A stretch of 64,000 nucleotides of DNA from Novosphingobium ovatum (GTDB taxonomy: Bacteria; Pseudomonadota; Alphaproteobacteria; Sphingomonadales; Sphingomonadaceae). The notes beneath the pieces are model-generated. The model was not told the origin of the DNA. It saw only the letters and a program-made list of their open reading frames with translations, and made no database searches. The stretch is taken from NCBI RefSeq assembly GCF_009909235.1, contig NZ_JAAAPO010000001.1, positions 434,001 through 498,000 of the forward strand, in the 5' to 3' direction. Both the position numbers and the translations under genes were made by a program. Below are positions 56,826 to 64,000 of this stretch, piece by piece. Within the stretch, counting starts at the first letter, position 1. Each line of letters opens with the position of its first letter.

Positions 56826-58004
56826 ATGCTTCTGAACCGCCCCCGCGCTGATGAATTGATGGACCGAGATGGCATTGACGCCATCGTCGCCTCGACCCCG
56901 ATCAACACCTATTACCTGTCCAGCTGGGCGACCGATGCCAGTTGGGGCTTTGGCGATCTGGCGCTGGCGCTGTTGCCGCGCGACCACGCCAAGGAAGCCG
57001 CCGTTCTGACGGTTGAGGTCGACACCGGCCAGCCCCAGCAGCGCGGCGGCACATGGATGCGCATCGTGCGCGGCTATGCCCGCAAGCCCGGCATTGGCGC
57101 GGGCGGGGTGCAGGGGGTGATGACATCCGAAGGCCTGCCGCAGAACCACCCCGAGGCGGTGGCCGACTACCTGCGCGAGATCGGCTTGGCCAAGGGCGCG
57201 CGCATCGCCTTCGAGGATCGCGGGTTGGGGCTGGACGTGGCCGAAATGCTGGGCGGGGCCATCGAGGCGGTGGGGGCGCGCGATTTCCTGCGCGACATCC
57301 GCATGGTCAAAACGCCCGAAGAAATGGGCCATATGCGCGCCGCCGCACGCAAGACCGAGCTGGCCCTGCAAATCAGCGCCGAGGCGATTGCCGCGGGCGC
57401 CACCTGCGCCGAGGCAGAACGGGTGTTCTGGTCGGCCACCGCGTTGACGGGCGGGCGGCCGGTGTTCCTGCTGATCACCCCCTATCGCCCCGGCTTTGGC
57501 CGTCTGGACAAGGGGGCGGCGTTGCAGGAGGGCGACACGATCACCTTTGACGCCACCACCGAATATGCCCATTATACCAGCGACATTGGCCGCACCGCTG
57601 TCATCGGCTGGCCCAATGCCGATCAGTTGCGCGTCTTCAACGCCACCCGTCTGGGCTGGCGCGCGGCATTGCCGCATTTCCGCCCCGGCCGCCTGTCGAC
57701 CGACGTGGAAAAGGCCGTGACCGCCTGCATCCAGGCCGCCGGCAACCCCGAGTTCAAGGGCTGTGGCCTGCATTCGGTGGGGCTGGAGCACACCGACCAC
57801 CCGCACCCCAACGGCGGCATGCATACGTTCGAGCTGGTCGATGGCATGGTGATTTCCTGCGACCTGCCATGGATTGGCCCGGCGGTGGGCAAGTTCCATT
57901 TCGAGGACATCATCTACCTCAACAACGGCGAGGTCGAGATTTTGAACAATCCCGATGGCCGTTTGCTGGCCTGTGTCGATGGCCGTGCCGTCCCCGTGGA
58001 GTAA
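56826..58004 (+). CDS. M24-family metalloenzyme (Xaa-Pro peptidase / creatinase-like)
   Basis: The 392-aa protein has the creatinase N-domain (IVASTPINTYYLSSW) and the pita-bread catalytic domain. Metal-site positions are FDATTEYAHYTSDIGRT (two Asp), HSVGLEHTDHPHP (His), MVISCDLPW, where Asp takes the place of the usual Glu, and HFEDIIYL (Glu). The fold covers aminopeptidase P, creatinase and ectoine hydrolase, so a C-N hydrolase on a small molecule is as likely as a dipeptidase here. ATG at 56826 is 11 bp after the deacylase gene; TTG at 56823 precedes it. Confidence 0.78.
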   Translation: MLLNRPRADELMDRDGIDAIVASTPINTYYLSSWATDASWGFGDLALALLPRDHAKEAAVLTVEVDTGQPQQRGGTWMRIVRGYARKPGIGAGGVQGVMTSEGLPQNHPEAVADYLREIGLAKGARIAFEDRGLGLDVAEMLGGAIEAVGARDFLRDIRMVKTPEEMGHMRAAARKTELALQISAEAIAAGATCAEAERVFWSATALTGGRPVFLLITPYRPGFGRLDKGAALQEGDTITFDATTEYAHYTSDIGRTAVIGWPNADQLRVFNATRLGWRAALPHFRPGRLSTDVEKAVTACIQAAGNPEFKGCGLHSVGLEHTDHPHPNGGMHTFELVDGMVISCDLPWIGPAVGKFHFEDIIYLNNGEVEILNNPDGRLLACVDGRAVPVE

Positions 58005-58009
58005 CCCCA

Positions 58010-59326
58010 ATGACAGCGACGCCCCCCGCTGAATACCCGCCTTTCAAATCGGCACTATGGCCGATGGTGTTGCTGTTTCTGGCGGCCAACATCTATTCCA
58101 TCGACAAGAATATCGTTGGCGTGCTGGCCGAACCCATCCGCCACAGCTTTGCCATCGGCGATCAACAGATGAGCCTGCTGTTGGGCCTGGCCTATAGCGT
58201 GCTGTCGGGCGTGCTGGGGCTGGGGCTGGGCTGGCTGGTGGACCATCGCACGCGGCGCATGGTGTTGGCGGGCAGCCTGACGCTGTGGAGCGTGGCGACG
58301 ATGGCCTGTGGGCTGGCCCCCGGCTTTGCCAGCTTTTTCGTGTTCCGCGCGCTGGTGGGATTGGGCGAGGCGGCGTTGGCGCCTGCCGCGCTGTCGCTGA
58401 TCGCCGATCTGTTCCCGCCGGGGCAGAGGGGGCGGGCGCTCTCGTCCTATCTGATCGGGGCCAGCATCGGATCGGGACTGTCATCGGTGGTGCCGGGCTG
58501 GATCATCGGGGCGGATCTGCACCTGTGGCTGCCGTTCTATGGGACGGTGGAGCCGTGGCGCGCGGCCTTTGTCCTGTGTGGCGCGGCGGGGCCGGTGATT
58601 GGCCTGTTGTTCCTGACAGTGCGCGAACCCGCCCGCCACGGCTTTGCCGCCGATGGGGCGGGGGGTATTGGTTTGGGGGCAAAGCTGGCCTCGCTATGGG
58701 CGATGCGCTGGCCGTTGCTGCCGCTGTTTGCCGGGTTCTGCCTGTTCTATGTCGCACTGATCGGCATCACCAGTTGGACCGCCACCTTTCTGGGCCGCCA
58801 TTTCCTGTTGAGCGTGCCGCAATTCGCGCCGCAAATGGGGCTGATGCTGCTGGTGTCGGGGATGGGCGGTTATATCATCAGCGGCTTTGTCGCCGATGCC
58901 GCGCCCATGCGGCGGCCGGGCGGGCGGATCGCCCTGTTGGCGGTGCTGCCGCTGCTGGCGCTGCCCAGCGCCTTTGCCGGGTTTGCGGGTGGTTTGAACG
59001 GTGCGCTGATGTTGCTGGCGGCGATTGGCACGGTGATGCCGATCATCAACGTGGCCACCAATGCCACGGTGCAGGACGTCGTGCCCAATGCGATGCGTGG
59101 CTTTGCCTATGCCACGCTGGGGCTGCTGTCGGCAATTGTTGCGGGCACTGGCGGGCCGTGGGCGGTGGCTTTTGTTTCGACCCATGTTGCGGCTGATCCG
59201 GCGCGGATCGGCCTTGGTTTTCTGTATGTTGGCCTGCCAGCGCTGTTGCTGGCCAGTGCGTGTTTCGCGCTGGCCTGGGCACAGGCGCGCGGGGGCGCGA
59301 TCACTCCTGAAAGGCAATTTCCATGA
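58010..59326 (+). CDS. MFS transporter of the monooxygenase operon
   Basis: The 438-aa protein has ~12 spans with SIDKNIVGVLAEPIRHSFAIG in helix 1 (cited in part) and LGWLVDHRTRRMVLAG after helix 2. GLGEAALAPAALSLIADLFPPGQRGRALS follows in helices 4-5, also cited in part. It is a spinster/ACS-like carrier, probably importing the operon's substrate. It starts 5 bp after the M24 gene stop and overlaps the next monooxygenase gene by 4 bp (ATGA). Confidence 0.83.
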   Translation: MTATPPAEYPPFKSALWPMVLLFLAANIYSIDKNIVGVLAEPIRHSFAIGDQQMSLLLGLAYSVLSGVLGLGLGWLVDHRTRRMVLAGSLTLWSVATMACGLAPGFASFFVFRALVGLGEAALAPAALSLIADLFPPGQRGRALSSYLIGASIGSGLSSVVPGWIIGADLHLWLPFYGTVEPWRAAFVLCGAAGPVIGLLFLTVREPARHGFAADGAGGIGLGAKLASLWAMRWPLLPLFAGFCLFYVALIGITSWTATFLGRHFLLSVPQFAPQMGLMLLVSGMGGYIISGFVADAAPMRRPGGRIALLAVLPLLALPSAFAGFAGGLNGALMLLAAIGTVMPIINVATNATVQDVVPNAMRGFAYATLGLLSAIVAGTGGPWAVAFVSTHVAADPARIGLGFLYVGLPALLLASACFALAWAQARGGAITPERQFP

Positions 59327-60699
59327 ACACGCGGCCACGCCGGATGATTCTGGCCACCTTTATCCATAACAGCGGCGCGCATCCGGGCGGGTGGCGCTAT
59401 GGCGCCAGCGCGGGCGCCGATCAGCATGACGTTCAGCATTACGTCCGGCTGGTGAAAAAGGCCGAAGAGGGCAAGCTGCACTGCTATTTCTCGGGCGATC
59501 AACAGGGGCTGCCCTATATCAAGGGCGCGGACGCCTATGCCGCGACCGATTACGCCGGCAAGCTGGAGCCGACGACATTGCTGGCCGCGCTGGCGATGGT
59601 GACCAGCGATATCGGCCTGATCGGCACAGTGTCGACCACCTATAACGAGCCTTATGCCGTGGCCCGGCGCATCGCCAGTCTGGACCACATCACGCGTGGG
59701 CGCGCGGGGTGGAATGTCGTGACTTCGGCGGGCGCGTCAGAGGCGCGTAATTTTGGCGCCGAGGATCTGATGGACCACGACCTGCGTTATGAGCGGGCCG
59801 AGGAATTTGTCGATGTGGTCAAGCATTTGTGGGACAGCTGGGCCGATGACGCGGTGCTGCGCGACAAGGCGGCGGGGCGTTACTTTGACCCGGCAAAGCT
59901 GCGCCAGTTGAACCATCGTGGCCGGTTTTTCAACGTGGCCGGGCCGCTGAATGTGGGGCGTCCGCCACAGGGTCATCCGGTGATCGTGCAGGCGGGCGGA
60001 TCAGGTCCGGGGCGGGCGCTCTCGGCGCGCACGGCCGACATGATCTTTACCGCGCAGTCGTCCAAGGACAAGGGGCAGGCGTTCTATGCCGACATGAAGG
60101 CCCGCGCTACCGCTTTTGGCCGCGATCCGGCGCATCTGGCGGTGATCCCCTCGGTGCAATTGATGGTCCGCTCTACCGAAGCCGAGGCCCGCGCCGCCGA
60201 GGAGGAATTGCTGGAACTGATCCCCGACGCGCTGGCGTGGAGCACGCTGTGCATGCAGATGGGGTTTGACTTTGGCGCAGCGGGCTATGGCCCGGATGAC
60301 CACATGCCCGACATCCCGCTGACCAATGGCGGGCAATGGGTGCAGCAGGAACTGATGCGCATCGCCCGCGCCGACAATCTGACGCTGGGCCAGTTGGCGC
60401 GCCGCGCCACGGTCAGCCGCGCCAGCTTTGCCATGGCGGGCACGCCCGAACACGTGGCCGACACGCTGGAGGACTGGTTCCGTTCGGGCGCAGCCGATGG
60501 CTTTTCGCTTTCGCCCAATTATCAGCCGGGCGGGCTGGACGATTTTGTCGATCAGGTGGTGCCGATCCTGCAAAGGCGCGGCCTGTTCCGCACAGATTAC
60601 GAAGGCGCCACCTTGCGCGACAATCTGGGCCTGCCGCGCCCGGCCAACAGCTTTGCCGCCGATCCATCGCTGGGGGCAGAGCCCGACCTGTGGGCGTGA
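59323..60699 (+). CDS. NtaA/SnaA/DszA-type flavin monooxygenase (second of two)
   Basis: The 458-aa protein is another member of the nitrilotriacetate-monooxygenase group. It shows ATFIHNSGAHPGGWRYG, EPYAVARRIASLDHITRGRAGWNVVTSAG (cited in part), YERAEEFVDVVKHLWDSW, PQGHPVIVQAGGSGPG and DMIFTAQSS. It is clearly related to, but distinct from, the operon's first gene product. The two could act on successive intermediates or form different complexes. It overlaps the MFS stop by 4 bp and ends the operon. Confidence 0.85.
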   Translation: MNTRPRRMILATFIHNSGAHPGGWRYGASAGADQHDVQHYVRLVKKAEEGKLHCYFSGDQQGLPYIKGADAYAATDYAGKLEPTTLLAALAMVTSDIGLIGTVSTTYNEPYAVARRIASLDHITRGRAGWNVVTSAGASEARNFGAEDLMDHDLRYERAEEFVDVVKHLWDSWADDAVLRDKAAGRYFDPAKLRQLNHRGRFFNVAGPLNVGRPPQGHPVIVQAGGSGPGRALSARTADMIFTAQSSKDKGQAFYADMKARATAFGRDPAHLAVIPSVQLMVRSTEAEARAAEEELLELIPDALAWSTLCMQMGFDFGAAGYGPDDHMPDIPLTNGGQWVQQELMRIARADNLTLGQLARRATVSRASFAMAGTPEHVADTLEDWFRSGAADGFSLSPNYQPGGLDDFVDQVVPILQRRGLFRTDYEGATLRDNLGLPRPANSFAADPSLGAEPDLWA

Positions 60700-60713
60700 T
60701 CGCCTGAACGCGC

Positions 60714-60778
60714 AAAAAAGGCGCATGGCCGATCCGCGGCAGAGGCATCTCTGGTGGGGTGCGGATCGTCCATGCGCC
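60714..60778 (-). terminator. Large rho-independent terminator for the minus-strand gene at 60924
   Basis: Arms 60720-60737 and 60761-60778 form an 18-bp stem with one mismatch around a 23-nt loop that itself contains AGAG-GCAT-CTCT. On the minus strand the stem is followed by six T (60714-60719). It lies 146 bp past the stop of the envelope-protein gene and directly after the converging operon. Confidence 0.7.
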
Positions 60779-60923
60779 GGAAATGCCCCGCCCAATGGAG
60801 AGGGGAGGCGGGCAGGGCGGTCACCCGGCAGCGCCGCCTTGCGAGGGGACAGCGCGCGGGTGACGGGAAGAGGGGAGGAGATGCTGCGGGGAGAGGGGCC
60901 GCCGCGGCATCCCGATACCGTAA

Positions 60924-61382
60924 TTACCAGCCGTGATGATGGTGGCGGAACGGACGGCCATCACGGAAATAGCGGTTGCCGCCGCGATCCCAGTAATAGC
61001 CATCGCGCCACACCCAGCTGGGCCGCACCACATAGGTCGGTCGATAGGCAGGTTCATAGACTGGCGCGTAAGCGGGCGCATAGGCCGGCTCATAGGCAGG
61101 TTCATAGACCACCGGCGGCGGCGGCGGCGGGGCATAGACCGGGGCGGGTTCGTAGCGACGCTCGCGGTGGTTGGAGGCGATGGCCGCGCCAATCGCCAGA
61201 CCAATGATGCCTCCGGCGATCGCCGCGCCGGTGGAGTCGCCGCCGCGATGGCCACCGCGTTCGCCGTCCCAGCCGCCGCGCCCGCCATAGGGCTGTGCCA
61301 TGGCCGGGGTGGCAGCGATGGCGGTGATGACACTGGCGGCAAGGGCCGCGCCGATGATCGATTTCCTGAAGATGGTGGTCAT
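60924..61382 (-). CDS. Exported Tyr/Pro-rich glycine-zipper protein
   Basis: The 152-aa product has a signal peptide (MTTIFRKSIIGAALAASV...AMAQ), a Gly/Arg-rich start (YGGRGGWDGERGGHRGG), a glycine-zipper membrane-like helix AAIAGGIIGLAIGAAIA, and a Tyr-Pro-Ala repeat region (units YEPA and YAPA). The C terminus is WVWRDGYYWDRGGNRYF..., ending HHHHGW. This pattern fits small outer-membrane or surface proteins of sphingomonads (RcnB/YXWXXGH-like tail), function unknown. The ATG at 61382 is decided by the signal peptide. Confidence 0.65.
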   Translation of the reverse strand: MTTIFRKSIIGAALAASVITAIAATPAMAQPYGGRGGWDGERGGHRGGDSTGAAIAGGIIGLAIGAAIASNHRERRYEPAPVYAPPPPPPVVYEPAYEPAYAPAYAPVYEPAYRPTYVVRPSWVWRDGYYWDRGGNRYFRDGRPFRHHHHGW

Positions 61383-61681
61383 GTCGCTTCTCCCTGACGA
61401 AAGGTGGAAGAAGCGCCCCCGCTTCCTTTCCCTCGTCTTGTCCGTGATTCGCGTTCTAGCCTGTGCTTGCTGAACGGCTCCGGGATGGACGATGCAGCCA
61501 TTGTTCAGCTTTGGGCCCAACGGCTGCGGCCTTTCGCACAGGGGAGCCGGGCGGCGTACAGAATGCGATCGTCCCGCGCCAAAGTATATCCGCATTCCCA
61601 TGTAATTTGGGTCAAACGCCAAATAAAGCCTATGCAGATTAATCAGCGGCAACGAATTTACACGATCGGGAGCCGTTCGGC

Positions 61682-63586
61682 ATGATACAGGAACAGGCAC
61701 GCATGGCATCCAAGGCGCTGATTGCCTTGGTTCTCATTACGGTAGCCGTGGCGGGGCTGGTGTTGTTTCAGGTGCGCTTTGGCGGCCCGATTCAAAAGAA
61801 GCACGCTTTGCAGGACGAACTGTTGGCAGATATCCTGCCGCCGCCCGCCTATCTGGTCGAGGCCTATCTGCAGGCCACACTGATCCTGTCCAACCCGCAA
61901 ACCACCGATACTCATATCAAGGCCTTGCAGGCGTTGGAGGCCGATTATCGCCAGCGCAAGGCCTATTGGCAGACCGCGCCAATCCCGGCAGAGGAATTGG
62001 CTCTGTTGCAGCAAAGCCAGACTGCCGCAGAGCTGTTCTGGAAGGTTGTGAACGAACGCTATTTGCCGGCCGCGCGTTCCGGTGACCGCGCCGCGCTGCA
62101 GACCCTGCACGATCAGGAGCTTGAACCAGCCTATCTGGCTCAGCATCAGGCGATCCTCAAACTCGTTGACTATTCAAACGCCTATCGGTCGGAGGAAAAT
62201 CGTGGCGACAACCTGATGATCAACGGGGCCCTGGCGCTGGTGGCGGTGATCGCGCTGACGCTGATGGTGGCGGTGTGGTGGATGGGGCGCCAGGTCGTGG
62301 CGCGCATCACGCAGCCGTTGAGCGATACCGCCAGCACCATGAGCCGTATGGCCGAGGGGCATTATCAGGTGGCGATTGACGGGCAGGACCGCCATGATGA
62401 GATCGGCGTGATGGCGCAGGCCATGGAAGTGTTCCGCAAGGCTGGCATTGCCAAGCAGCAGGCCGAGGTTGAGCAGCAGCAGGTGGTGGCCGCCATGCAG
62501 GAAGGCATGGAAAAGCTGGCCGCCAAGAACCTGGAATTCCGCCTGAACACCGCTTTCCCGCCCAGCTATGAAAGCCTGCGGGTCAATTTCAACGCCGCCG
62601 TCGAGGAATTGGCCAAGGCGCTGGGGCTGGTGCGGGTGGGCTCGGCCAGCCTGATGCGCTCGATCCAGGAAATCCGTGTCGCCAGCGAGGATCTGGCCCG
62701 CCGCAACGAACAGCAGGCCGCCAGTCTGGAGGAAACTTCGGCTTCGATGAACGAGGTGTCGAGCACGGTGCGCGATGCGGCCCGCAGCGCGCAGGTGGTG
62801 CAGGCTTCATCCGATGCCGCCCATGCCAAGGCCAGTCAGGGCGGGGCCGTGGTGGAAAAGGCCACCGCCGCCATGGCCGCGATCGAGCAATCGGCGCAGG
62901 AAATCAGCCAGATCACCAATGTCATCGACGGCATCGCGTTCCAGACCAACCTGCTGGCGTTGAACGCCGGGGTGGAAGCAGCACGGGCAGGCGATGCGGG
63001 CAAGGGCTTTGCCGTGGTGGCCAGCGAGGTACGAGCGCTGGCGCAGCGCAGTGCCGACGCCGCCCGCGATATCAAGGCATTGATCGCCAATTCTTCGCAT
63101 CAGGTTGAAGAAGGCGTGGCGCTGGTGGGCGAAACCGGCATGATGTTGCGCCAGATCGTTGATCAGGTGGGCGAGATCAACACCTTGATCGCCGAGATCG
63201 CCGAGAGTTCCGACCGGCAGGCCAGCAATATCTCGCTGGTCAACAACGCCGTCAACGAAATGGACCGCATGACGCAGCAGAACGCGGCGATGGTTGAGGA
63301 ATCCTCGGCCGCAACGCGCAGTCTGGCTGACGAGGCTACGCGCCTGACCGAACTGGTGGCGCAGTTCCGCACCCGTGACCGGGCCGCCCGCGCGAACCTG
63401 ACCGGCACCGCCGCGGCAGCGGTGCGGCGGCAGACCGCGCTGGACGAGGTGCCGAGCCTTCAGGCTGTCGCGCCAACAGTGGACGTCCTGCCTTTGCCAG
63501 ACCTGGCCGCGCGCCGCACGGCCCCGCCGCCGGTCACCGGTAACCTGGCGCTATCATCCAAGGACGACGACTGGAGCAGCTTCTGA
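61682..63586 (+). CDS. Methyl-accepting chemotaxis protein with CheR-type tail
   Basis: The 634-aa chemoreceptor has an N-terminal span (~residues 9-28) and a ~150-residue periplasmic helical sensor. A second span ([26 protein letters not shown], cited in part) is followed by a HAMP domain ([20 protein letters not shown]). A long coiled-coil signalling domain carries the MCP hairpin [26 protein letters not shown], cited in part. The C terminus is DDWSSF, which fits the xWxxF pentapeptide that tethers CheR/CheB in other bacteria. No che genes are adjacent. A shorter start at 61703 (MASKAL) is possible; GGGAG precedes 61682. Confidence 0.9.
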   Translation: MIQEQARMASKALIALVLITVAVAGLVLFQVRFGGPIQKKHALQDELLADILPPPAYLVEAYLQATLILSNPQTTDTHIKALQALEADYRQRKAYWQTAPIPAEELALLQQSQTAAELFWKVVNERYLPAARSGDRAALQTLHDQELEPAYLAQHQAILKLVDYSNAYRSEENRGDNLMINGALALVAVIALTLMVAVWWMGRQVVARITQPLSDTASTMSRMAEGHYQVAIDGQDRHDEIGVMAQAMEVFRKAGIAKQQAEVEQQQVVAAMQEGMEKLAAKNLEFRLNTAFPPSYESLRVNFNAAVEELAKALGLVRVGSASLMRSIQEIRVASEDLARRNEQQAASLEETSASMNEVSSTVRDAARSAQVVQASSDAAHAKASQGGAVVEKATAAMAAIEQSAQEISQITNVIDGIAFQTNLLALNAGVEAARAGDAGKGFAVVASEVRALAQRSADAARDIKALIANSSHQVEEGVALVGETGMMLRQIVDQVGEINTLIAEIAESSDRQASNISLVNNAVNEMDRMTQQNAAMVEESSAATRSLADEATRLTELVAQFRTRDRAARANLTGTAAAAVRRQTALDEVPSLQAVAPTVDVLPLPDLAARRTAPPPVTGNLALSSKDDDWSSF

Positions 63587-63600
63587 TTTCCGCCCCCGCC

Positions 63601-63633
63601 CGCCCGCGCGCAAACCTTAACGCTGCGCGGGCG
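63601..63633 (+). terminator. Possible hairpin terminator after the chemoreceptor gene
   Basis: The 9-bp stem CGCCCGCGC/GCGCGGGCG with a 15-nt loop lies 14 bp past the stop codon. There is no T-run after it, so termination is uncertain. Confidence 0.35.
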
Positions 63634-63806
63634 GATCGGTGAAAAGGGGCGCGGCGGTTAACTCGCTGGATCACAAAGCAGCTGCGGGGCTCGGTGCAAT
63701 GCCGCGGATTTGCGGGATTTTTTCCGCGCGACAAAAAATCTGATTCACCATTTCTTAACAGTGTCATTTAGCCCAGTGGTAAATGGCGTCACCGTAATTG
63801 CCCGGA

Positions 63807-63834
63807 TATCGCAGGGGTGGGGACCCCGGCGATA
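63807..63834 (+). promoter_or_regulatory. Stable leader hairpin before the last gene
   Basis: TATCGC/GCGATA encloses, after one mismatch, GGGGT/ACCCC with a GGGG loop, giving 11 base pairs. It ends 16 bp before the ATG at 63851 and just upstream of the ribosome site GGGGAAAGAA. It could affect translation or mRNA stability. Confidence 0.4.
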
Positions 63835-63850
63835 GAGACCGGGGAAAGAA

Positions 63851-64000
63851 ATGGGACAGAAAATTCGACATTGGGGAGGCCTGATCGCGACGATCGCGGC
63901 CTTGGCCAGTGGGCCAGCGATGGCCAATGTGACGGCTGGCGGCGGGTCGGGCAACACGTCCACGGCTGCGGGCAGCTCTACCGCCGAAGTGGTGCAGCCG
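63851..64000 (+). CDS. Exported protein, N-terminal part only (cut by window edge)
   Basis: Only the first 50 codons are inside the window. MGQKIRHWGGLIATIAALASGPAMA is a signal peptide (cited for its character, cleavage after AMA). It is followed by a Gly/Ser/Thr-rich start, NVTAGGGSGNTSTA. This composition fits exported pilin- or DUF4402-like proteins of sphingomonads, but the identity cannot be decided from this fragment. The start follows GGGGAAAGAA. A structured leader precedes it. Confidence 0.55.
   Translation, partial: MGQKIRHWGGLIATIAALASGPAMANVTAGGGSGNTSTAAGSSTAEVVQP

Overview
The window reads as chromosomal DNA of a high-GC alphaproteobacterium, most likely a sphingomonad close to Novosphingobium or Sphingobium. 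This rests on protein family resemblance, the sdhC-sdhD-sdhA and korA-korB arrangements, an alphaproteobacterial elongator tRNA-Met, and the many TonB receptor/MFS/LacI catabolic genes. No 16S rRNA or other species marker is present, so the genus is an inference.

Positions 1-26,770 are a conserved core. They hold the 3' end of recN, ligA, a lipoprotein, prmA, sdhCDA, two metallopeptidases, an unusual Cys-motif repeat protein, guaB, rsmB, a TPR protein, rppH, korAB, rnd-oxyR, aspS, acpP, fabF and mltG. The block ends at tRNA-Met(CAT). Directly behind the tRNA lie a truncated tyrosine recombinase and the left end of an IS3-type element, which look like the scar of an integration event.

Positions 27,400-60,700 are accessory and almost entirely catabolic. 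The first block (27.8-42.8 kb) has a LysR regulator, an L-talarate/galactarate dehydratase, an aldarate-type MFS transporter, four exported hydrolases/esterases (one tannase-like), a D-glucarate dehydratase, a 5-dehydro-4-deoxyglucarate dehydratase and a TonB-dependent receptor. Together they suggest uptake and cleavage of esterified aldaric acids, then conversion of galactarate/glucarate to 2-oxoglutarate semialdehyde. The second block (42.9-51.2 kb, minus strand) holds two GPH-type transporters, each tied to a periplasmic cupin: one as a 4-bp-overlapping gene pair, one as a single fused protein. With them are a LacI regulator, an alpha/beta hydrolase, a PhyH-type dioxygenase and an SsuD-like flavin monooxygenase. 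The third block (51.4-60.7 kb) is a divergon. On the left are an MFS transporter and an alpha/beta hydrolase with His at the nucleophile position. On the right is a tight five-gene operon of two NtaA/DszA-type monooxygenases, an N-acyl-D-amino-acid deacylase-like amidohydrolase, an M24 enzyme and an MFS transporter. No flavin reductase is in view.

Positions 60,900-64,000 return to a general background: a Tyr/Pro-rich glycine-zipper envelope protein, a chemoreceptor ending in a CheR-type pentapeptide, and the start of an exported protein cut by the window edge. The candidates most worth testing are the transporter-cupin fusion, the esterified-aldarate cluster, the monooxygenase/deacylase operon, and a 23-bp quasi-palindrome repeated in two convergent intergenic gaps.
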